The translations under genes and the position numbers were made by a program. Shown here one piece after another: positions 28,676-38,071 of a stretch of DNA of 57,835 nt (its first letter is position 1; each line of letters starts with the position of its first letter). Where the stretch lies: NCBI GenBank assembly GCA_020845935.1, contig JADLEV010000071.1, forward strand, positions 1 to 57,835, read 5' to 3'. The notes beneath the pieces are model-generated. The model was not told where the DNA came from. It saw nothing but the letters and a program-made list of their open reading frames with translations, and did not search any database. The DNA is from Gammaproteobacteria bacterium (lineage in GTDB: Bacteria > Pseudomonadota > Gammaproteobacteria > Ga0077536).

Positions 28676-29158
28676 ATGCCGTCGTTCGATGTCGTGTCAC
28701 AGGTCGACAAGCATGAGCTCAGCAATGCCGTCGACCAATGCAATCGTGAAATCACTAATCGCTTCGATTTCAAGGACAGCGGCGCCCACGTCGAGCAACA
28801 GGAGCGCGAGCTGACCCTCGTTGCCCAGGCGGAATTCCAGATCAAACAGATGCACGACATCCTGCGCGCCAGGATCGCCAAGCGCGGCATCGATGTCGCC
28901 TGTCTCGAGTTCGGCGAGATCAGGACGGCCGGCCAGGAAGCGCGCCAGATCGTGACCGTGCGCGAAGGCATCGACACGGATACCGCGCGCAAGATCATCA
29001 AGCACATCAAGGATGCGAAGCTCAAGGTGCAGGCCGCCATCCAGCAGGAACAGGTGCGCATCACCGGCAAGCAGCGCGACGATTTGCAGGACACGATCGC
29101 ACTGCTGAAGAAGGGCGACTTTGGCCTGCCGTTGCAGTACCTCAACTTCCGCGACTGA
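28676..29158 (+). CDS. yajQ: YajQ family nucleotide-binding protein
   Basis: Cytoplasmic protein of 160 residues, complete YajQ family: MPSFDVVSQVDKHELSNAVD at the start, then DFKDSGAHV, QMHDILRARIAKRGID, and the end GDFGLPLQYLNFRD. YajQ proteins bind nucleotides or RNA, and the xanthomonad homologue binds cyclic di-GMP and acts with a transcription factor; the second role is not shown here. Start 28676 is preceded by AGGAG with 8 bases spacing, which decides it over the upstream ATG at 28637. It is divergent from the HAD gene and followed by a DUF3301 gene on the same strand. Confidence 0.95.
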   Translation: MPSFDVVSQVDKHELSNAVDQCNREITNRFDFKDSGAHVEQQERELTLVAQAEFQIKQMHDILRARIAKRGIDVACLEFGEIRTAGQEARQIVTVREGIDTDTARKIIKHIKDAKLKVQAAIQQEQVRITGKQRDDLQDTIALLKKGDFGLPLQYLNFRD

Positions 29159-29183
29159 CCGGCAGCGCCGGGGCCGTTCGTTC

Positions 29184-29525
29184 GTGTTGCCACCGCCCGA
29201 CCTCGTGCTCGGCCTGCTCGCGCTCGGTGGCGCCGGCTGTGTCTGGTATCACAGCACGCGGTTGCGCGAGCGCGCGCTCGTCGCCATTGGTCACACCTGC
29301 GACGAACTGCGCGTGCAGTTGCTCGATCAGACCGTTGCGCTGCGCCGCATCGGCCTGGTACGCGATGCCGACGGCCAGTTCGCGCTGCGCCGCACCTTCG
29401 TCTTCGAGTTCAGCGCGCATGGCAGCGATCGCTGCCGCGGCACGCTGGTGAGCGTTGGCGATCAGCTGGAATCGATGCGCCTGGAACATCCCGACGGCCC
29501 CATCGTGATCCCCCGACCGCGGTAA
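29184..29525 (+). CDS. DUF3301 family small membrane-anchored protein
   Basis: Protein of about 113 residues. The family pattern is clear: a short N-terminal membrane segment (LVLGLLALGGAGCVWYHS), then RERALVAIGHTCDELRVQLLDQTVALRRI, a variable loop, FVFEFSAHG, and LESMRLEHPD near the end. The function of DUF3301 proteins is unknown. The start is uncertain: I use GTG at 29184, which gives a short N-terminus before the membrane segment; TTG 29187 is equally possible, and ATG 29121 would overlap yajQ by 38 bases. It ends one base before the convergent phoH gene. Confidence 0.75.
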   Translation: MLPPPDLVLGLLALGGAGCVWYHSTRLRERALVAIGHTCDELRVQLLDQTVALRRIGLVRDADGQFALRRTFVFEFSAHGSDRCRGTLVSVGDQLESMRLEHPDGPIVIPRPR

Positions 29526-30953
29526 TCAAAGCTGCGCCGAGGCGTAATCGGCCAGCCGCGAGCGTTCGCCGCGCTGCAACACGAGGTGACCGGCGTGAGG
29601 CCACGGCTTGAAGCTGTCGACGACGTAGGTCAGGCCGGACGTGGTGGCGCTGAGGTAGGGCGTATCGATCTGCGCGATGTTGCCGAGGCAGACGATCTTG
29701 GTGCCGGAGCCGGCGCGCGTGATCAGCGTCTTCATCTGCTTCGAGGTCAGGTTCTGTGCCTCGTCGATGATGATGTAGCGGTTGAGGAAGGTGCGGCCGC
29801 GCATGTAGTTCAGCGAGCGGACCTTGATCCGGCGGCTCAGCAGATCGCCGGTCGCGGCGCGGCCCCAGTCACCACCGTCGCCGTTCTGCGTCAGCACTTC
29901 CAGGTTGTCCATCAGCGCGCCCATCCACGGCGTCATCTTCTCTTCCTCGGTACCGGGCAAATAGCCGATGTCCTCGCCGAGCGGCACGGTTTCGCGGGTG
30001 ACGATGATCTCGCGATAGCGCTTCTGCTCGACCGTCTGCACCAGGCCGGCAGCGAGTGCCAACAGCGTCTTGCCGGTGCCGGCGGCACCGAGCAGCGTGA
30101 TGAACTCCAGATCCGGATCGAGCAGCAGGTTCAGCGCGAAATTCTGTTCGCGATTGCGGGCAAGGATGCCCCAGACATTGTTGCGTGGATTGGTGTAATC
30201 GATGGCCTGCTGATAGCGATAACCGCCGTCCGCCTGGCGCCGCGCGATCAACTCGAGGCGCGCCAGCGGCACCGACAGGCACTGGTTCGGCTGCACCGGC
30301 TGCAGTTCGGTCAGGCCGGGCAGCTCGTACCAGTTCTGGCCGTCGTGCGGCACGGCGACGATGTCGCGCTGGTGTTCGCGCCAGTAGTCTTCGGAGACTT
30401 CGGCGGTGCCGGTGTAGAGCAGGTCGACATCGTCCAGCACGCGATCGCTGAAGTAGTCCTCGGCGCCGATACCGAGGATGCGTGCCTTGATGCGGAGGTT
30501 GATGTCCTTCGACACCAGCACCACTTCGCGCTCGCCGTGCCGATCGCGCAGCGCCAGCGCCACCGCCAGCAGACCGTTATCGGCACTCTTGCCGAGCCGT
30601 AGCGCGGGGTCGGCGGCGAAATCCGCGGTTTGCAGGAACAGGCGCCCCTGTGCCATGAGTGTCGCGGCGTCGCCGCGGCGGCTCACCAGCGGCAGACCGG
30701 CGGCAATCTCTTCGGCATGGCAATCATCAATCAGGTCATCGAGGAAGCGGCTTGCCTGCCGGGCATTGCGCGCGACTTCGGAAACGCCCTTCTTCGCCGC
30801 GTCGAGTTCTTCCAGCACGACCATCGCCAGATACAGGTCGTGTTCCTGAAAACGGAACAGCGCGGCGGGGTCGTGCATCAGCACGTTGGTGTCGAGCACG
30901 AACAGGCAGCGTCGCAGCCGTTCGCGGTGGGATGCTTGCGGATTCGCGTTCAA
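29526..30953 (-). CDS. PIN domain / PhoH-like ATPase fusion
   Basis: Cytoplasmic protein of about 475 residues joining an N-terminal PIN domain to a PhoH ATPase domain. PIN acidic residues: FVLDTNVLMHDP, LEELDAAKKG, SADNGLLAVA and VSKDINLRIKA. PhoH: Walker A GAAGTGKT near residue 288 and Walker B YIIIDEAQN near 395. This architecture is linked to RNA cleavage and unwinding in related bacteria. There is no ATG before the PIN motif; I use TTG 30953 (reading NANPQASHRERLRR after it), which lies 14 bases after the gcvR-like stop. The two genes form a minus-strand pair. Confidence 0.9.
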   Translation of the reverse strand: MNANPQASHRERLRRCLFVLDTNVLMHDPAALFRFQEHDLYLAMVVLEELDAAKKGVSEVARNARQASRFLDDLIDDCHAEEIAAGLPLVSRRGDAATLMAQGRLFLQTADFAADPALRLGKSADNGLLAVALALRDRHGEREVVLVSKDINLRIKARILGIGAEDYFSDRVLDDVDLLYTGTAEVSEDYWREHQRDIVAVPHDGQNWYELPGLTELQPVQPNQCLSVPLARLELIARRQADGGYRYQQAIDYTNPRNNVWGILARNREQNFALNLLLDPDLEFITLLGAAGTGKTLLALAAGLVQTVEQKRYREIIVTRETVPLGEDIGYLPGTEEEKMTPWMGALMDNLEVLTQNGDGGDWGRAATGDLLSRRIKVRSLNYMRGRTFLNRYIIIDEAQNLTSKQMKTLITRAGSGTKIVCLGNIAQIDTPYLSATTSGLTYVVDSFKPWPHAGHLVLQRGERSRLADYASAQL

Positions 30954-30967
30954 GTGCCCCGAGCGGG

Positions 30968-31495
30968 TTACTTCACCGGCTCCATGATCGCGTCGAGGTT
31001 CAGGTGATCGCAGAAATCCATGAACTCGCTGCGCAGCGCCGCGATCGACAGATTGGTCGGGATGCTGATGGTCATGTGCAGCGAGAACATCTCGGTGCCG
31101 GTGTGCGCCGCGGCGTAGGTGCCGGAATGCATGTCCTCGATGCGGATGTCGCGTTCGACGAAGAAATGGCTGATGTCGTTGACGATGCCTATCTGATCGA
31201 CCGCGACAACCTCGATGGCGTACGGCATCAGGCCGCGTTCCTTCTTCCGCTGCTCGGTACGCTGCAGCAGCATCGTCAACTGGTGCCGATTCTCCAGCCG
31301 CGCCTGCATGCTCTCGAATTTCGCGATGGCATCCCACGAACCGGCCAGCAGCATCATGATGCAGCAGGTCTCGCCGAGCACCGACATGCGGCAGTCGACG
31401 ATGCTGCAACCGCAGTCGCGGATGGCCTTGGAGAAGGAATCGACCAGATCGACCCGGTTTGGACCGATCGTGGTGATGGCGAGATGGTTCGGCAT
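30968..31495 (-). CDS. gcvR: glycine cleavage system transcriptional repressor-like ACT protein
   Basis: Cytoplasmic regulator of 175 residues with two ACT domains: MPNHLAITTIGPNRVDLVDS at the start (first ACT, ligand loop GPNR) and VVAVDQIGIVNDISHFFVER (second ACT) near residue 95. This is the GcvR family, which by knowledge of E. coli controls the glycine cleavage operon through GcvA. Start 31495 restores the family N-terminus; the frame continues upstream without homology. It is divergent from dapA with 171 bases between starts, the same order as in E. coli, which supports the gcvR name. I cannot show that it regulates glycine cleavage here. Confidence 0.88.
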   Translation of the reverse strand: MPNHLAITTIGPNRVDLVDSFSKAIRDCGCSIVDCRMSVLGETCCIMMLLAGSWDAIAKFESMQARLENRHQLTMLLQRTEQRKKERGLMPYAIEVVAVDQIGIVNDISHFFVERDIRIEDMHSGTYAAAHTGTEMFSLHMTISIPTNLSIAALRSEFMDFCDHLNLDAIMEPVK

Positions 31496-31605
31496 TGACT
31501 TGGCAGGAACAGGAAAGCGGCGTGAAAGCCAGGAACGCGAGCATTGTGCATGCAATCGCGTTGGTGCCGCAAGCCGATCTGCTGCGAACCGCCCGTGAGC
31601 GTTCC

Positions 31606-31634
31606 TTGTCACGGCGGGGGGTGGTGGCTAACAT
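31606..31634 (+). promoter_or_regulatory. sigma-70 type promoter of dapA-bamC
   Basis: TTGTCA at 31606-31611 and TAACAT at 31629-31634 with a 17-base spacer, 32 bases before the dapA start codon. Both boxes match the consensus at 4 or 5 of 6 positions with ideal spacing, leaving a short leader of about 25 bases. Confidence 0.6.
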
Positions 31635-31666
31635 ACGCGGCCAATTCCCGCGAAACAGGACCGTTT

Positions 31667-32563
31667 ATGTTCAAGGGCAGTCTCGTCGCCCTGGTCACGC
31701 CGATGTCGGCCGGTACCGGCCCACTCACCCCGATCGATTTCCCCGCGCTGCAACGGCTGGTCGAATTCCATATCGAACAGGGTACCGATGGCCTGGTCGC
31801 GGTCGGCACCACGGGCGAGTCGGCGACGCTGAGCGATGACGAGCATTGCGAGGTGGTGCGGCGCGTGGTCGCCTATGCGCGCGGTCGCGTTCCGGTGATT
31901 GCCGGCACCGGCGCGAATTCGACCTGGGACGCGATCCACTACACGCAGAGCGCGCGCGAGGCTGGCGCCGATGCGTGTCTGCTGGTGACGCCGTATTACA
32001 ACAAGCCAACCCAGGAGGGGATGGTCCAGCATTTCACCGCGGTCGCCGCGGCAGTGCCGATCCCGCAGATCCTCTACAACGTGCCGGGGCGGACGGCGTG
32101 CGATCTGTTGCCGGAGACGGTGGCGCGGCTGGCACGGGTCGACAACATCATCGGCATCAAGGAGGCGACCGGCGATCTGACTCGCGTGGCGCAACTGCGT
32201 GCGGGTTGCGGCAAGGACTTCCTGCTGCTGAGCGGCGACGATGCGACCGCGCGCGAGTTCATCACGCGCGGTGGTGACGGCGTCATCTCGGTGACCGCCA
32301 ACGTCGCACCGCGCCTGATGCACGAAATGTGCGCCGCGGCACTAGCGGGCAACGAAACGACGGCGTGCACGTTGGATGACAAGCTGCAGCCGTTGCATCG
32401 CGACCTGTTCCGCGAAGCGAATCCGATTCCGGTGAAGTGGGCGGTGGCCGAACTGGGGCTGGTGCAACCGGGGATCCGGCTGCCGCTGACCTGGTTGTCG
32501 CCCTCCTTCCAGCCGGTGGTCCGGCAAGCCATGGCCCATGCCGGCGTTATCCAACCAAGGTGA
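31667..32563 (+). CDS. dapA: 4-hydroxy-tetrahydrodipicolinate synthase
   Basis: Cytoplasmic enzyme of 298 residues that condenses pyruvate with aspartate semialdehyde, first committed step of lysine and meso-diaminopimelate synthesis. Key residues: Thr48-Thr49 (VGTTGESATL), the Tyr in ILYNVPGRT, and Schiff-base Lys165 in IIGIKEATGD. Length is typical. Start 31667 (MFKGSLVALVTPM) follows ACAGGA with 6 bases spacing and a promoter at 31606-31634. The gene is followed by bamC with 5 bases between, so the two share a transcript, as in other gammaproteobacteria. Confidence 0.97.
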   Translation: MFKGSLVALVTPMSAGTGPLTPIDFPALQRLVEFHIEQGTDGLVAVGTTGESATLSDDEHCEVVRRVVAYARGRVPVIAGTGANSTWDAIHYTQSAREAGADACLLVTPYYNKPTQEGMVQHFTAVAAAVPIPQILYNVPGRTACDLLPETVARLARVDNIIGIKEATGDLTRVAQLRAGCGKDFLLLSGDDATAREFITRGGDGVISVTANVAPRLMHEMCAAALAGNETTACTLDDKLQPLHRDLFREANPIPVKWAVAELGLVQPGIRLPLTWLSPSFQPVVRQAMAHAGVIQPR

Positions 32564-32568
32564 AATCG

Positions 32569-33273
32569 ATGTCCCGTATCCCAGCTTCCTGCATTCTTGC
32601 TCTTGCCACGGCCGCGCTCGCCCTCGGCGGTTGCTCATCGGTTACTCGCGGCTTCGACCGCGTGTTCCCGGATCGGCGCACCGAGTACCAGAAGGCCGAA
32701 TCGCTGCCGGACCTCGAAATCCCGCCAGAGCTGGACAACAGCCGCATTCAGGAGCGGATGGCCATTCCGGCCGCGAACGAGGCGCCAAACGCGACCTTTC
32801 GCGAGCGGGCCGATGCGCGCACCGGTGTGACACCGCCAGCGGTCCCCACCCCGGCCACTGCCCCGCCAGTACCTGCCACGGCACCGGCAGCCGTGCCGGA
32901 GCCGACGGCGCGTGTGCAACTGGTTAGTTCCGGTGCCGGCAAGGTCTACATCGTGCTGCGCGAGCCATACGCCGCCGCATGGCGCAGCGTCGGCGAGGCG
33001 CTGGAAGCAACCGGTGTCGAAATCGACAAGAGCAACCAAAAGCGCGGCATCTACAAGGTGTACGTGACGGACGCCGAGCGGAGGCAGGGCATGCTGTCGA
33101 AGCTCGCGTTCTGGCGCGAGGAGGGAACGCCTTATTGGGTCAGCGTCACCGAAGCCAATGGCGCCACCGAGATCGTCATCCTCGACGAGGATGACGACTG
33201 GGATACGAGCGCCGAAGCCGGTCGGCTGGTGACTGCCCTCTATCACCAGATGAACCCGGCGTCATCGCGGTAA
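32569..33273 (+). CDS. bamC: outer membrane assembly lipoprotein BamC
   Basis: Lipoprotein of 234 residues, accessory part of the BAM complex that inserts beta-barrel proteins in the outer membrane. Lipobox ALGGC (Cys22), then the BamC N-terminal segment with [19 protein letters not shown] and LEIPPELD, an Ala/Pro-rich linker (about 95-115), and one helix-grip domain ([20 protein letters not shown] to ALYHQ). E. coli BamC has two such domains and about 344 residues; this shorter single-domain form is common in related groups. Start 32569 follows AAGGTGA. It is linked to dapA as in E. coli (dapA-nlpB). Confidence 0.88.
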   Translation: MSRIPASCILALATAALALGGCSSVTRGFDRVFPDRRTEYQKAESLPDLEIPPELDNSRIQERMAIPAANEAPNATFRERADARTGVTPPAVPTPATAPPVPATAPAAVPEPTARVQLVSSGAGKVYIVLREPYAAAWRSVGEALEATGVEIDKSNQKRGIYKVYVTDAERRQGMLSKLAFWREEGTPYWVSVTEANGATEIVILDEDDDWDTSAEAGRLVTALYHQMNPASSR

Positions 33274-33341
33274 ACGCCGCGCGCCGGCGTCGCTCCCTTC
33301 GGCGGCCCGGCCCGCACGAGGAGGGGGAGGGCAGTATCATC

Positions 33342-33392
33342 ATGCTGACCAGAACTGCCCTTGGTGGCATGCAGAAGGACCTTCGCCGATGA
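33342..33392 (+). CDS. possible 16-residue leader ORF coupled to glgB
   Basis: Short frame starting [12 protein letters not shown], preceded by GAGGGGGAGGG about 10 bases upstream. Its TGA overlaps the glgB ATG as ATGA. The same arrangement is seen at 22629-22727. It may be a coupling leader or chance; the AAGGACC inside it could alone serve glgB. Confidence 0.25.
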   Translation: MLTRTALGGMQKDLRR

Positions 33393-35572
33393 TTGCGGCG
33401 ATCACCCCAGGCGAACACTTTCAGGCTTTGCTCGATGGCCGTGAACACGCGCCATTCGCGTTGCTCGGGCCGCATCATGATGCGGCCGGAACGCAGGTGC
33501 GCGTGTGCTTGCCGCATGCGATCGCGGCGGCGATCATCGTCGGTGCCACCAAGCTGCCATTGCAGCGACGTGGCGCCAGCACGATCTTCGAATTCCGGTT
33601 CCCCGGGCGCGCGCAGCTCGGGCAATACCGGATCGAGTGGCAGGATGGCTCCGGCGCGACGCACAGCACCTTCGACGCCTATGCGTTTCCACCGGAAATC
33701 TCCGGCTTCGATCTCTATCTGTTCGGCAGTGGCCGGCATTGGCACGCCTATCGCGTGCTCGGCGCGCATGCGCGGGTTCGCGATGGTGTTGCCGGCGTGC
33801 GCTTCGCGACCTGGGCACCGAACGCCGAGCGGGTCAGCGTCGTCGGTGATTTCAATCGCTGGGATGGGCGCTGCCACCCGATGCAGGTACACGGCTCCTC
33901 GGGCGTGTGGGACCTGTTCCTCCCGGAATTGGCGCCCGGCGCCATCTACAAATACGAAATCCGCAATCGCCACGATGGCAGCCTGCACCTGAAGACCGAC
34001 CCGTACGGGCAGCGCTTCGAACATCGCCCGGCGACCGCGGCAATCGTGCCGGAACCGGCCGGCTTCGCCTGGCAGGATGCGGCCTGGATCGCCGATCGGT
34101 CTGGTACCTCCTGGCTGAACCGGCCATGCAGCATCTACGAAGTGCATCTCGGCTCGTGGCGCCGCGCCGCGGGCAAGGCGCCGAGCTACCGGCAACTCGC
34201 CGAGACTCTGGTCGCCTATGTGCGCGATCTCGGCTTCACCCATATCGAGCTGTTGCCGCTCACCGAGCATCCACTCGACGAATCCTGGGGCTATCAGACC
34301 ACCGGCTACTTCGCGGCGACCAGCCGCTATGGCACGCCGGACGAGCTGCGGCTGTTGATCGATACCTGCCACCGGCAGGGCATCGGCGTGCTGCTCGACT
34401 GGGCACCGGCGCATTTCCCGCGCGATACCTATGCGCTGGCGCGGTTCGATGGCTCGGCGGTCTACGAACACGAGGATCCTCGCCGCGGCGAGCATGGCGA
34501 TTGGGGCACGCTGATCTTCAATTACGGCCGCTACGAGGTGAAGAACTTTCTGCTGTCGAGCGCGTTGTACTGGATCGAGGAGTTTCACATCGACGGCCTG
34601 CGCGTCGATGCGGTCAGCTCGATGCTGTATCTCGACTACTCGAAACGGGACGGCGAGTGGCTGCCGAACGAGTACGGCGGCCGTGAGACCCTCGAGGCGA
34701 TCGCATTCCTGCGCGAGCTGAACACCGTGGTGCATGCCGAGCATCCGGGCTGTCTGGTGATAGCCGAGGAATCGACCTCCTGGCCCGGTGTGTCGCGGCC
34801 GGTCGATGGCGGCGGGCTCGGTTTCAGCATGAAGTGGAACATGGGCTGGATGCACGACACGCTGCTGTATCTCGGGCTCGATCCGATCTATCGCCGCTAT
34901 CACCATCGCGAGCTAACGTTCGGCATGCTGTACGCGTTCACCGAGAACTTTATCCTGCCGTTCTCGCACGATGAAGTGGTGCACGGCAAAGGTTCGCTGC
35001 TCGGCCGGATGCCTGGCGACGACTGGCAGCGGTTCGCCAATCTGCGGCTGCTGTTCACCTATCAGTTCACCTATCCCGGCAAGAAACTGCTGTTCATGGG
35101 CGGTGAATTCGGTCAATGGCGGGAATGGGATTGCGGTGGTGAACTCGACTGGCAGCTGCTGGCCCATGCGCCGCATCGCGGCCTGCACGACCTGGTCCGT
35201 GACCTGAACCGGCTGTATCGCGAGCTGCCCTGCCTGCACCGGCTCGACTTCGAGGCGGAAGGTTTTATCTGGCTCGATTGCGACGATGCCGACAACTCGG
35301 TCATCGCCTACCGCCGCGGCGACGGCGAGGGCAACAGCGCCATCGTTGCGCTCAACTTCACGCCGGTACCGCGTTACGGGTACCGCATCGGCGTACCGTT
35401 CGGCGGCCGCTATCGCGAAATCCTCAATTCCGATTCGCTGCATTACGGCGGCGGCAACCTTGGCAACACCGCCTGGGTCGAGGCGCTGGCTTCGCCGCAG
35501 GGCACCTGGCCGCATTGTCTGGAACTGACCCTGCCGCCGCTCTCCGGTGTGGTGCTGGTGCCGGAGCGCTGA
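33389..35572 (+). CDS. glgB: 1,4-alpha-glucan branching enzyme
   Basis: Cytoplasmic GH13 enzyme of 727 residues that makes alpha-1,6 branches in glycogen. Order: an N-terminal beta-sandwich (about 15-105), CBM48 ([19 protein letters not shown] near 135), and the catalytic barrel with [10 protein letters not shown] (nucleophile Asp407), VIAEES (acid/base Glu460) and [12 protein letters not shown] (third acid), then a C-terminal all-beta domain. Length and residue numbers track E. coli GlgB (Asp405, Glu458). Start 33389 follows AAGGAC. The substrate-making glgC lies 22 kb away on the other strand, so glycogen genes are split into two loci. Confidence 0.97.
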   Translation: MIAAITPGEHFQALLDGREHAPFALLGPHHDAAGTQVRVCLPHAIAAAIIVGATKLPLQRRGASTIFEFRFPGRAQLGQYRIEWQDGSGATHSTFDAYAFPPEISGFDLYLFGSGRHWHAYRVLGAHARVRDGVAGVRFATWAPNAERVSVVGDFNRWDGRCHPMQVHGSSGVWDLFLPELAPGAIYKYEIRNRHDGSLHLKTDPYGQRFEHRPATAAIVPEPAGFAWQDAAWIADRSGTSWLNRPCSIYEVHLGSWRRAAGKAPSYRQLAETLVAYVRDLGFTHIELLPLTEHPLDESWGYQTTGYFAATSRYGTPDELRLLIDTCHRQGIGVLLDWAPAHFPRDTYALARFDGSAVYEHEDPRRGEHGDWGTLIFNYGRYEVKNFLLSSALYWIEEFHIDGLRVDAVSSMLYLDYSKRDGEWLPNEYGGRETLEAIAFLRELNTVVHAEHPGCLVIAEESTSWPGVSRPVDGGGLGFSMKWNMGWMHDTLLYLGLDPIYRRYHHRELTFGMLYAFTENFILPFSHDEVVHGKGSLLGRMPGDDWQRFANLRLLFTYQFTYPGKKLLFMGGEFGQWREWDCGGELDWQLLAHAPHRGLHDLVRDLNRLYRELPCLHRLDFEAEGFIWLDCDDADNSVIAYRRGDGEGNSAIVALNFTPVPRYGYRIGVPFGGRYREILNSDSLHYGGGNLGNTAWVEALASPQGTWPHCLELTLPPLSGVVLVPER

Positions 35573-35694
35573 CACGGCGGCCGATGAGCGTCATCAAGGC
35601 GTTGCGCCTGATTGGCCTGCGCCGCGGCTTGCGGATTCTGGTGCAGATCGCGCGCGCATCCGTTCGATATGTTGCGTTAGGATTAAGGCCAAAT

Positions 35695-37578
35695 ATGGAT
35701 ACGGAAACGAACAATCAGCCGGCCCGCTTCGGCGATGTGCTGGGTCATGGCCCCGGCGGCGTGCCGGCGTATTCCTCGCATTACCCGTCCGCCGACAAGC
35801 AGGAGTTTCCGGACCGGAATTCCTATCGCAGCTACGTCGATGGCGTGTTCATGGGCTACAAGTGGCAATGCGTCGAACTGGCGCGCCGCTGGCTGTACCA
35901 GACACGCGGCTACATCTTCGACGACATCGCGATGGCCTACGACATTTTCCAGTTGCGCGCGGTGCGCGTCGTCCGTGACAACAAACTGCTGCCGCTGCGT
36001 TCATTCCGCAACGGCGCGTTGCGGCCGCCGGAGCCGGGTTGCCTGCTGATCTGGAACGAGGGCGGTACGTTCGAGATCACCGGACATGTCGCCATCGTGA
36101 CCGAGGTGCTCGAGGACCGAATCCGCATCATCGAACAGAACGTCGAACACGAAGTTTGGGAAGAGGGGTGCGATTTCGCGCGGGAATTGCCGCTGCGGCG
36201 GACCGAAGCGGGCGGTTATCGTGTCGAGTGCACGCTGGACGAGACCGAGATCCTCGGCTGGGTGATCCAGACCGATGACGATACCCATGCCGAGCCGATC
36301 ATCGAAGTCGATCGCCGGCTGTTCAACCTGCGCACCGCCTTCGTTGCCGAGCGGGGCTGCGCCCAGCAGCCGTGGCTCGACCCCCGGCAGCCGGATGAAG
36401 CCGCCTATCTCGCGATGATGGGGGGCCATCGGCTGGCACGCGATCCCCGCGACCAGCATCGCTTCCTCTGTCTGGCGGAGACCGCGGCCCGGGAATTGAA
36501 GCGTGCGACCAATGAACTGCACGCGATGTTCCTGCATGCGACCAATACCGTGTTGCAGGACGATGGCCTGTTGCGCCGCTTCGGCATCCCCGAGGAACTC
36601 TGGCCGCGGCTGCATCGCTCCTGGGACAACCGGCGCAATCAGATGATCACCGGCCGGTTCGATTTCTCGGTATCCGAGCGCGGCATCAAACTGTACGAAT
36701 ACAACGCCGATTCGGCCTCGTGCTACATGGAATGCGGCAAGGTGCAGGGTCGCTGGGCGGAGCATTTCGGCTGCGACCTCGGCCGCGATCCGGGCGAGGA
36801 CCTGCATGAGTGGCTGGTCGATGCCTGGGGAGCGAGCGGCGTCGACGGCATCTTGCACATCATGCAGGACGACGATCCGGAGGAGACCTATCACGCGCTG
36901 TACATGAAATCGGCGATCGAGGCCGCCGGTCTGCGCTGCAAGATCATTCGCGGCCTGGCGGACCTGCGCTGGCATGCGGATGGCCATGTCGTCGACGCCG
37001 AGGGCATCGAAATCCTCTGGGTGTGGAAGACCTGGGCCTGGGAGACGGCACTGCAGCAACTGCGCGCCGAACTCGATCTGGCGCGCCGTGGTCGCACCGT
37101 GGTGCGGGCCGCATCACCGCGCCTTGCCGATGTTCTGTTGCGCCCCGAGGTGATGGTGTTCGAGCCGTTGTGGACGCTGATTCCGAGCAACAAGGCGATC
37201 CTGCCGGTGTTGTCGATGATGTATCCGAATCATCCGTATCTCCTCGAAGCGCAACACGAGGTGACCGACAGCCTGCGGGCGAACGGCTACGTCGCCAAAC
37301 CGCTCGCCGGCCGCTCCGGGTCCAACATCCGCATCGTTGCCCCGGGAGAAAACGTCGTCACCGCGACCGGTGGCCGCTTCGAGCACCAGGACCTGATTTA
37401 TCAGGAGCTGTTTCCGCTGCCGCGGCTCGACGGCCGCAGCGCGCAGGTCTGCACGTTTTCGGTCAATGGCCATTACGCCGGCGCCTGCGTGCGGGTCGAT
37501 GACTCGTCAATCATCAGCGCGCAAAGCGATCTGCTGCCGCTGCGGATCGTCGCCGACGCCGATTTGCCGCGCGTCTGA
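35695..37578 (+). CDS. gss: bifunctional glutathionylspermidine synthetase/amidase
   Basis: Cytoplasmic enzyme of 627 residues that both forms and hydrolyses glutathionylspermidine. N-terminal CHAP amidase: RFGDVLGHGPGGVPAYSS, catalytic Cys59 in KWQCVELARRWL and His131 in TGHVAIVTE, the same numbers as in E. coli Gsp. C-terminal ATP-grasp synthetase from about 210: RATNELHAMFLHATN, NQMITGRFDF, YEYNADSASC, HIMQDDDPEE, VWKTWAWET, LIPSNKAILP and AGRSGSNIRI. Start 35695 follows GGATTAAGG and matches the E. coli N-terminus; the in-frame ATG at 35584 would add a basic extension with no counterpart. It lies 122 bases after glgB and may share its transcript. Confidence 0.96.
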   Translation: MDTETNNQPARFGDVLGHGPGGVPAYSSHYPSADKQEFPDRNSYRSYVDGVFMGYKWQCVELARRWLYQTRGYIFDDIAMAYDIFQLRAVRVVRDNKLLPLRSFRNGALRPPEPGCLLIWNEGGTFEITGHVAIVTEVLEDRIRIIEQNVEHEVWEEGCDFARELPLRRTEAGGYRVECTLDETEILGWVIQTDDDTHAEPIIEVDRRLFNLRTAFVAERGCAQQPWLDPRQPDEAAYLAMMGGHRLARDPRDQHRFLCLAETAARELKRATNELHAMFLHATNTVLQDDGLLRRFGIPEELWPRLHRSWDNRRNQMITGRFDFSVSERGIKLYEYNADSASCYMECGKVQGRWAEHFGCDLGRDPGEDLHEWLVDAWGASGVDGILHIMQDDDPEETYHALYMKSAIEAAGLRCKIIRGLADLRWHADGHVVDAEGIEILWVWKTWAWETALQQLRAELDLARRGRTVVRAASPRLADVLLRPEVMVFEPLWTLIPSNKAILPVLSMMYPNHPYLLEAQHEVTDSLRANGYVAKPLAGRSGSNIRIVAPGENVVTATGGRFEHQDLIYQELFPLPRLDGRSAQVCTFSVNGHYAGACVRVDDSSIISAQSDLLPLRIVADADLPRV

Positions 37579-38001
37579 TTATCGCCTCGGCGCGGTCATG
37601 GCGCCGCGTTTCAAGGCTTCAAGGATGGGGATATCCGCCGGCGTCCACTGCAGCCGTTCCGCGTCGTCGATCGAAATCCAGAGCACCTCATCATGCTCGG
37701 TTGGCTGCAATTCCGGCCGCACCAGGCAGCGACTGAGGAACGGCAACAGCCGGATCGTCGCGAACTCATAGCGATGCTCGACCGGCGCTAACGGCGCGAC
37801 AGTGCCGAGCTGCAGCCGCAATTCCTCACGGATTTCGCGGCGCAGTGCGGCTTCTGCCGATTCGCCCGGATCGAGCTTGCCGCCGGGAAACTCCCACAAT
37901 CCGCCCAGGGTCTTGTGTCGCGGCCGGCGTGCCGCAAGGACTGCATCGTCCGGGTCGAGCAGGACCAGACAGGCGACGGCGATCGGAACGCGCTGTGGCA
38001 T
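37579..38001 (-). CDS. MutT-type Nudix hydrolase
   Basis: Cytoplasmic pyrophosphohydrolase of 140 residues. The Nudix box is present as GGKLDPGES, then REIREELRL, with all metal-binding Glu residues; the usual Gly near its end is replaced by Arg. The strand WEFPGGK before the box and the start VPIAVACLVL (strand after a short N-terminus) fit the MutT 8-oxo-dGTP group, where the enzyme clears oxidised nucleotides. Start 38001 (MPQRVPIAVA) chosen for length. It ends directly at the gss stop (convergent) and is divergent from the HDOD gene with 70 bases between starts. Confidence 0.92.
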   Translation of the reverse strand: MPQRVPIAVACLVLLDPDDAVLAARRPRHKTLGGLWEFPGGKLDPGESAEAALRREIREELRLQLGTVAPLAPVEHRYEFATIRLLPFLSRCLVRPELQPTEHDEVLWISIDDAERLQWTPADIPILEALKRGAMTAPRR

Positions 38002-38071
38002 CGGCCGATCGTATCCAACTATGTGGTGCCGGTGTCTTAAGGGTGCCTTGCGCCCGGCCGCTAATCGCTTC

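Noticed and set aside
29142-29489. Minus-strand frame of 115 codons opposite the DUF3301 gene
   Set aside because: Antisense to a recognisable DUF3301 protein and without any domain.
35584-35694. Upstream ATG that would extend the glutathionylspermidine enzyme by 37 residues
   Set aside because: The extension has no match in the family, while the start at 35695 has a good ribosome binding site and aligns with the E. coli enzyme, including residue numbers of the active site.
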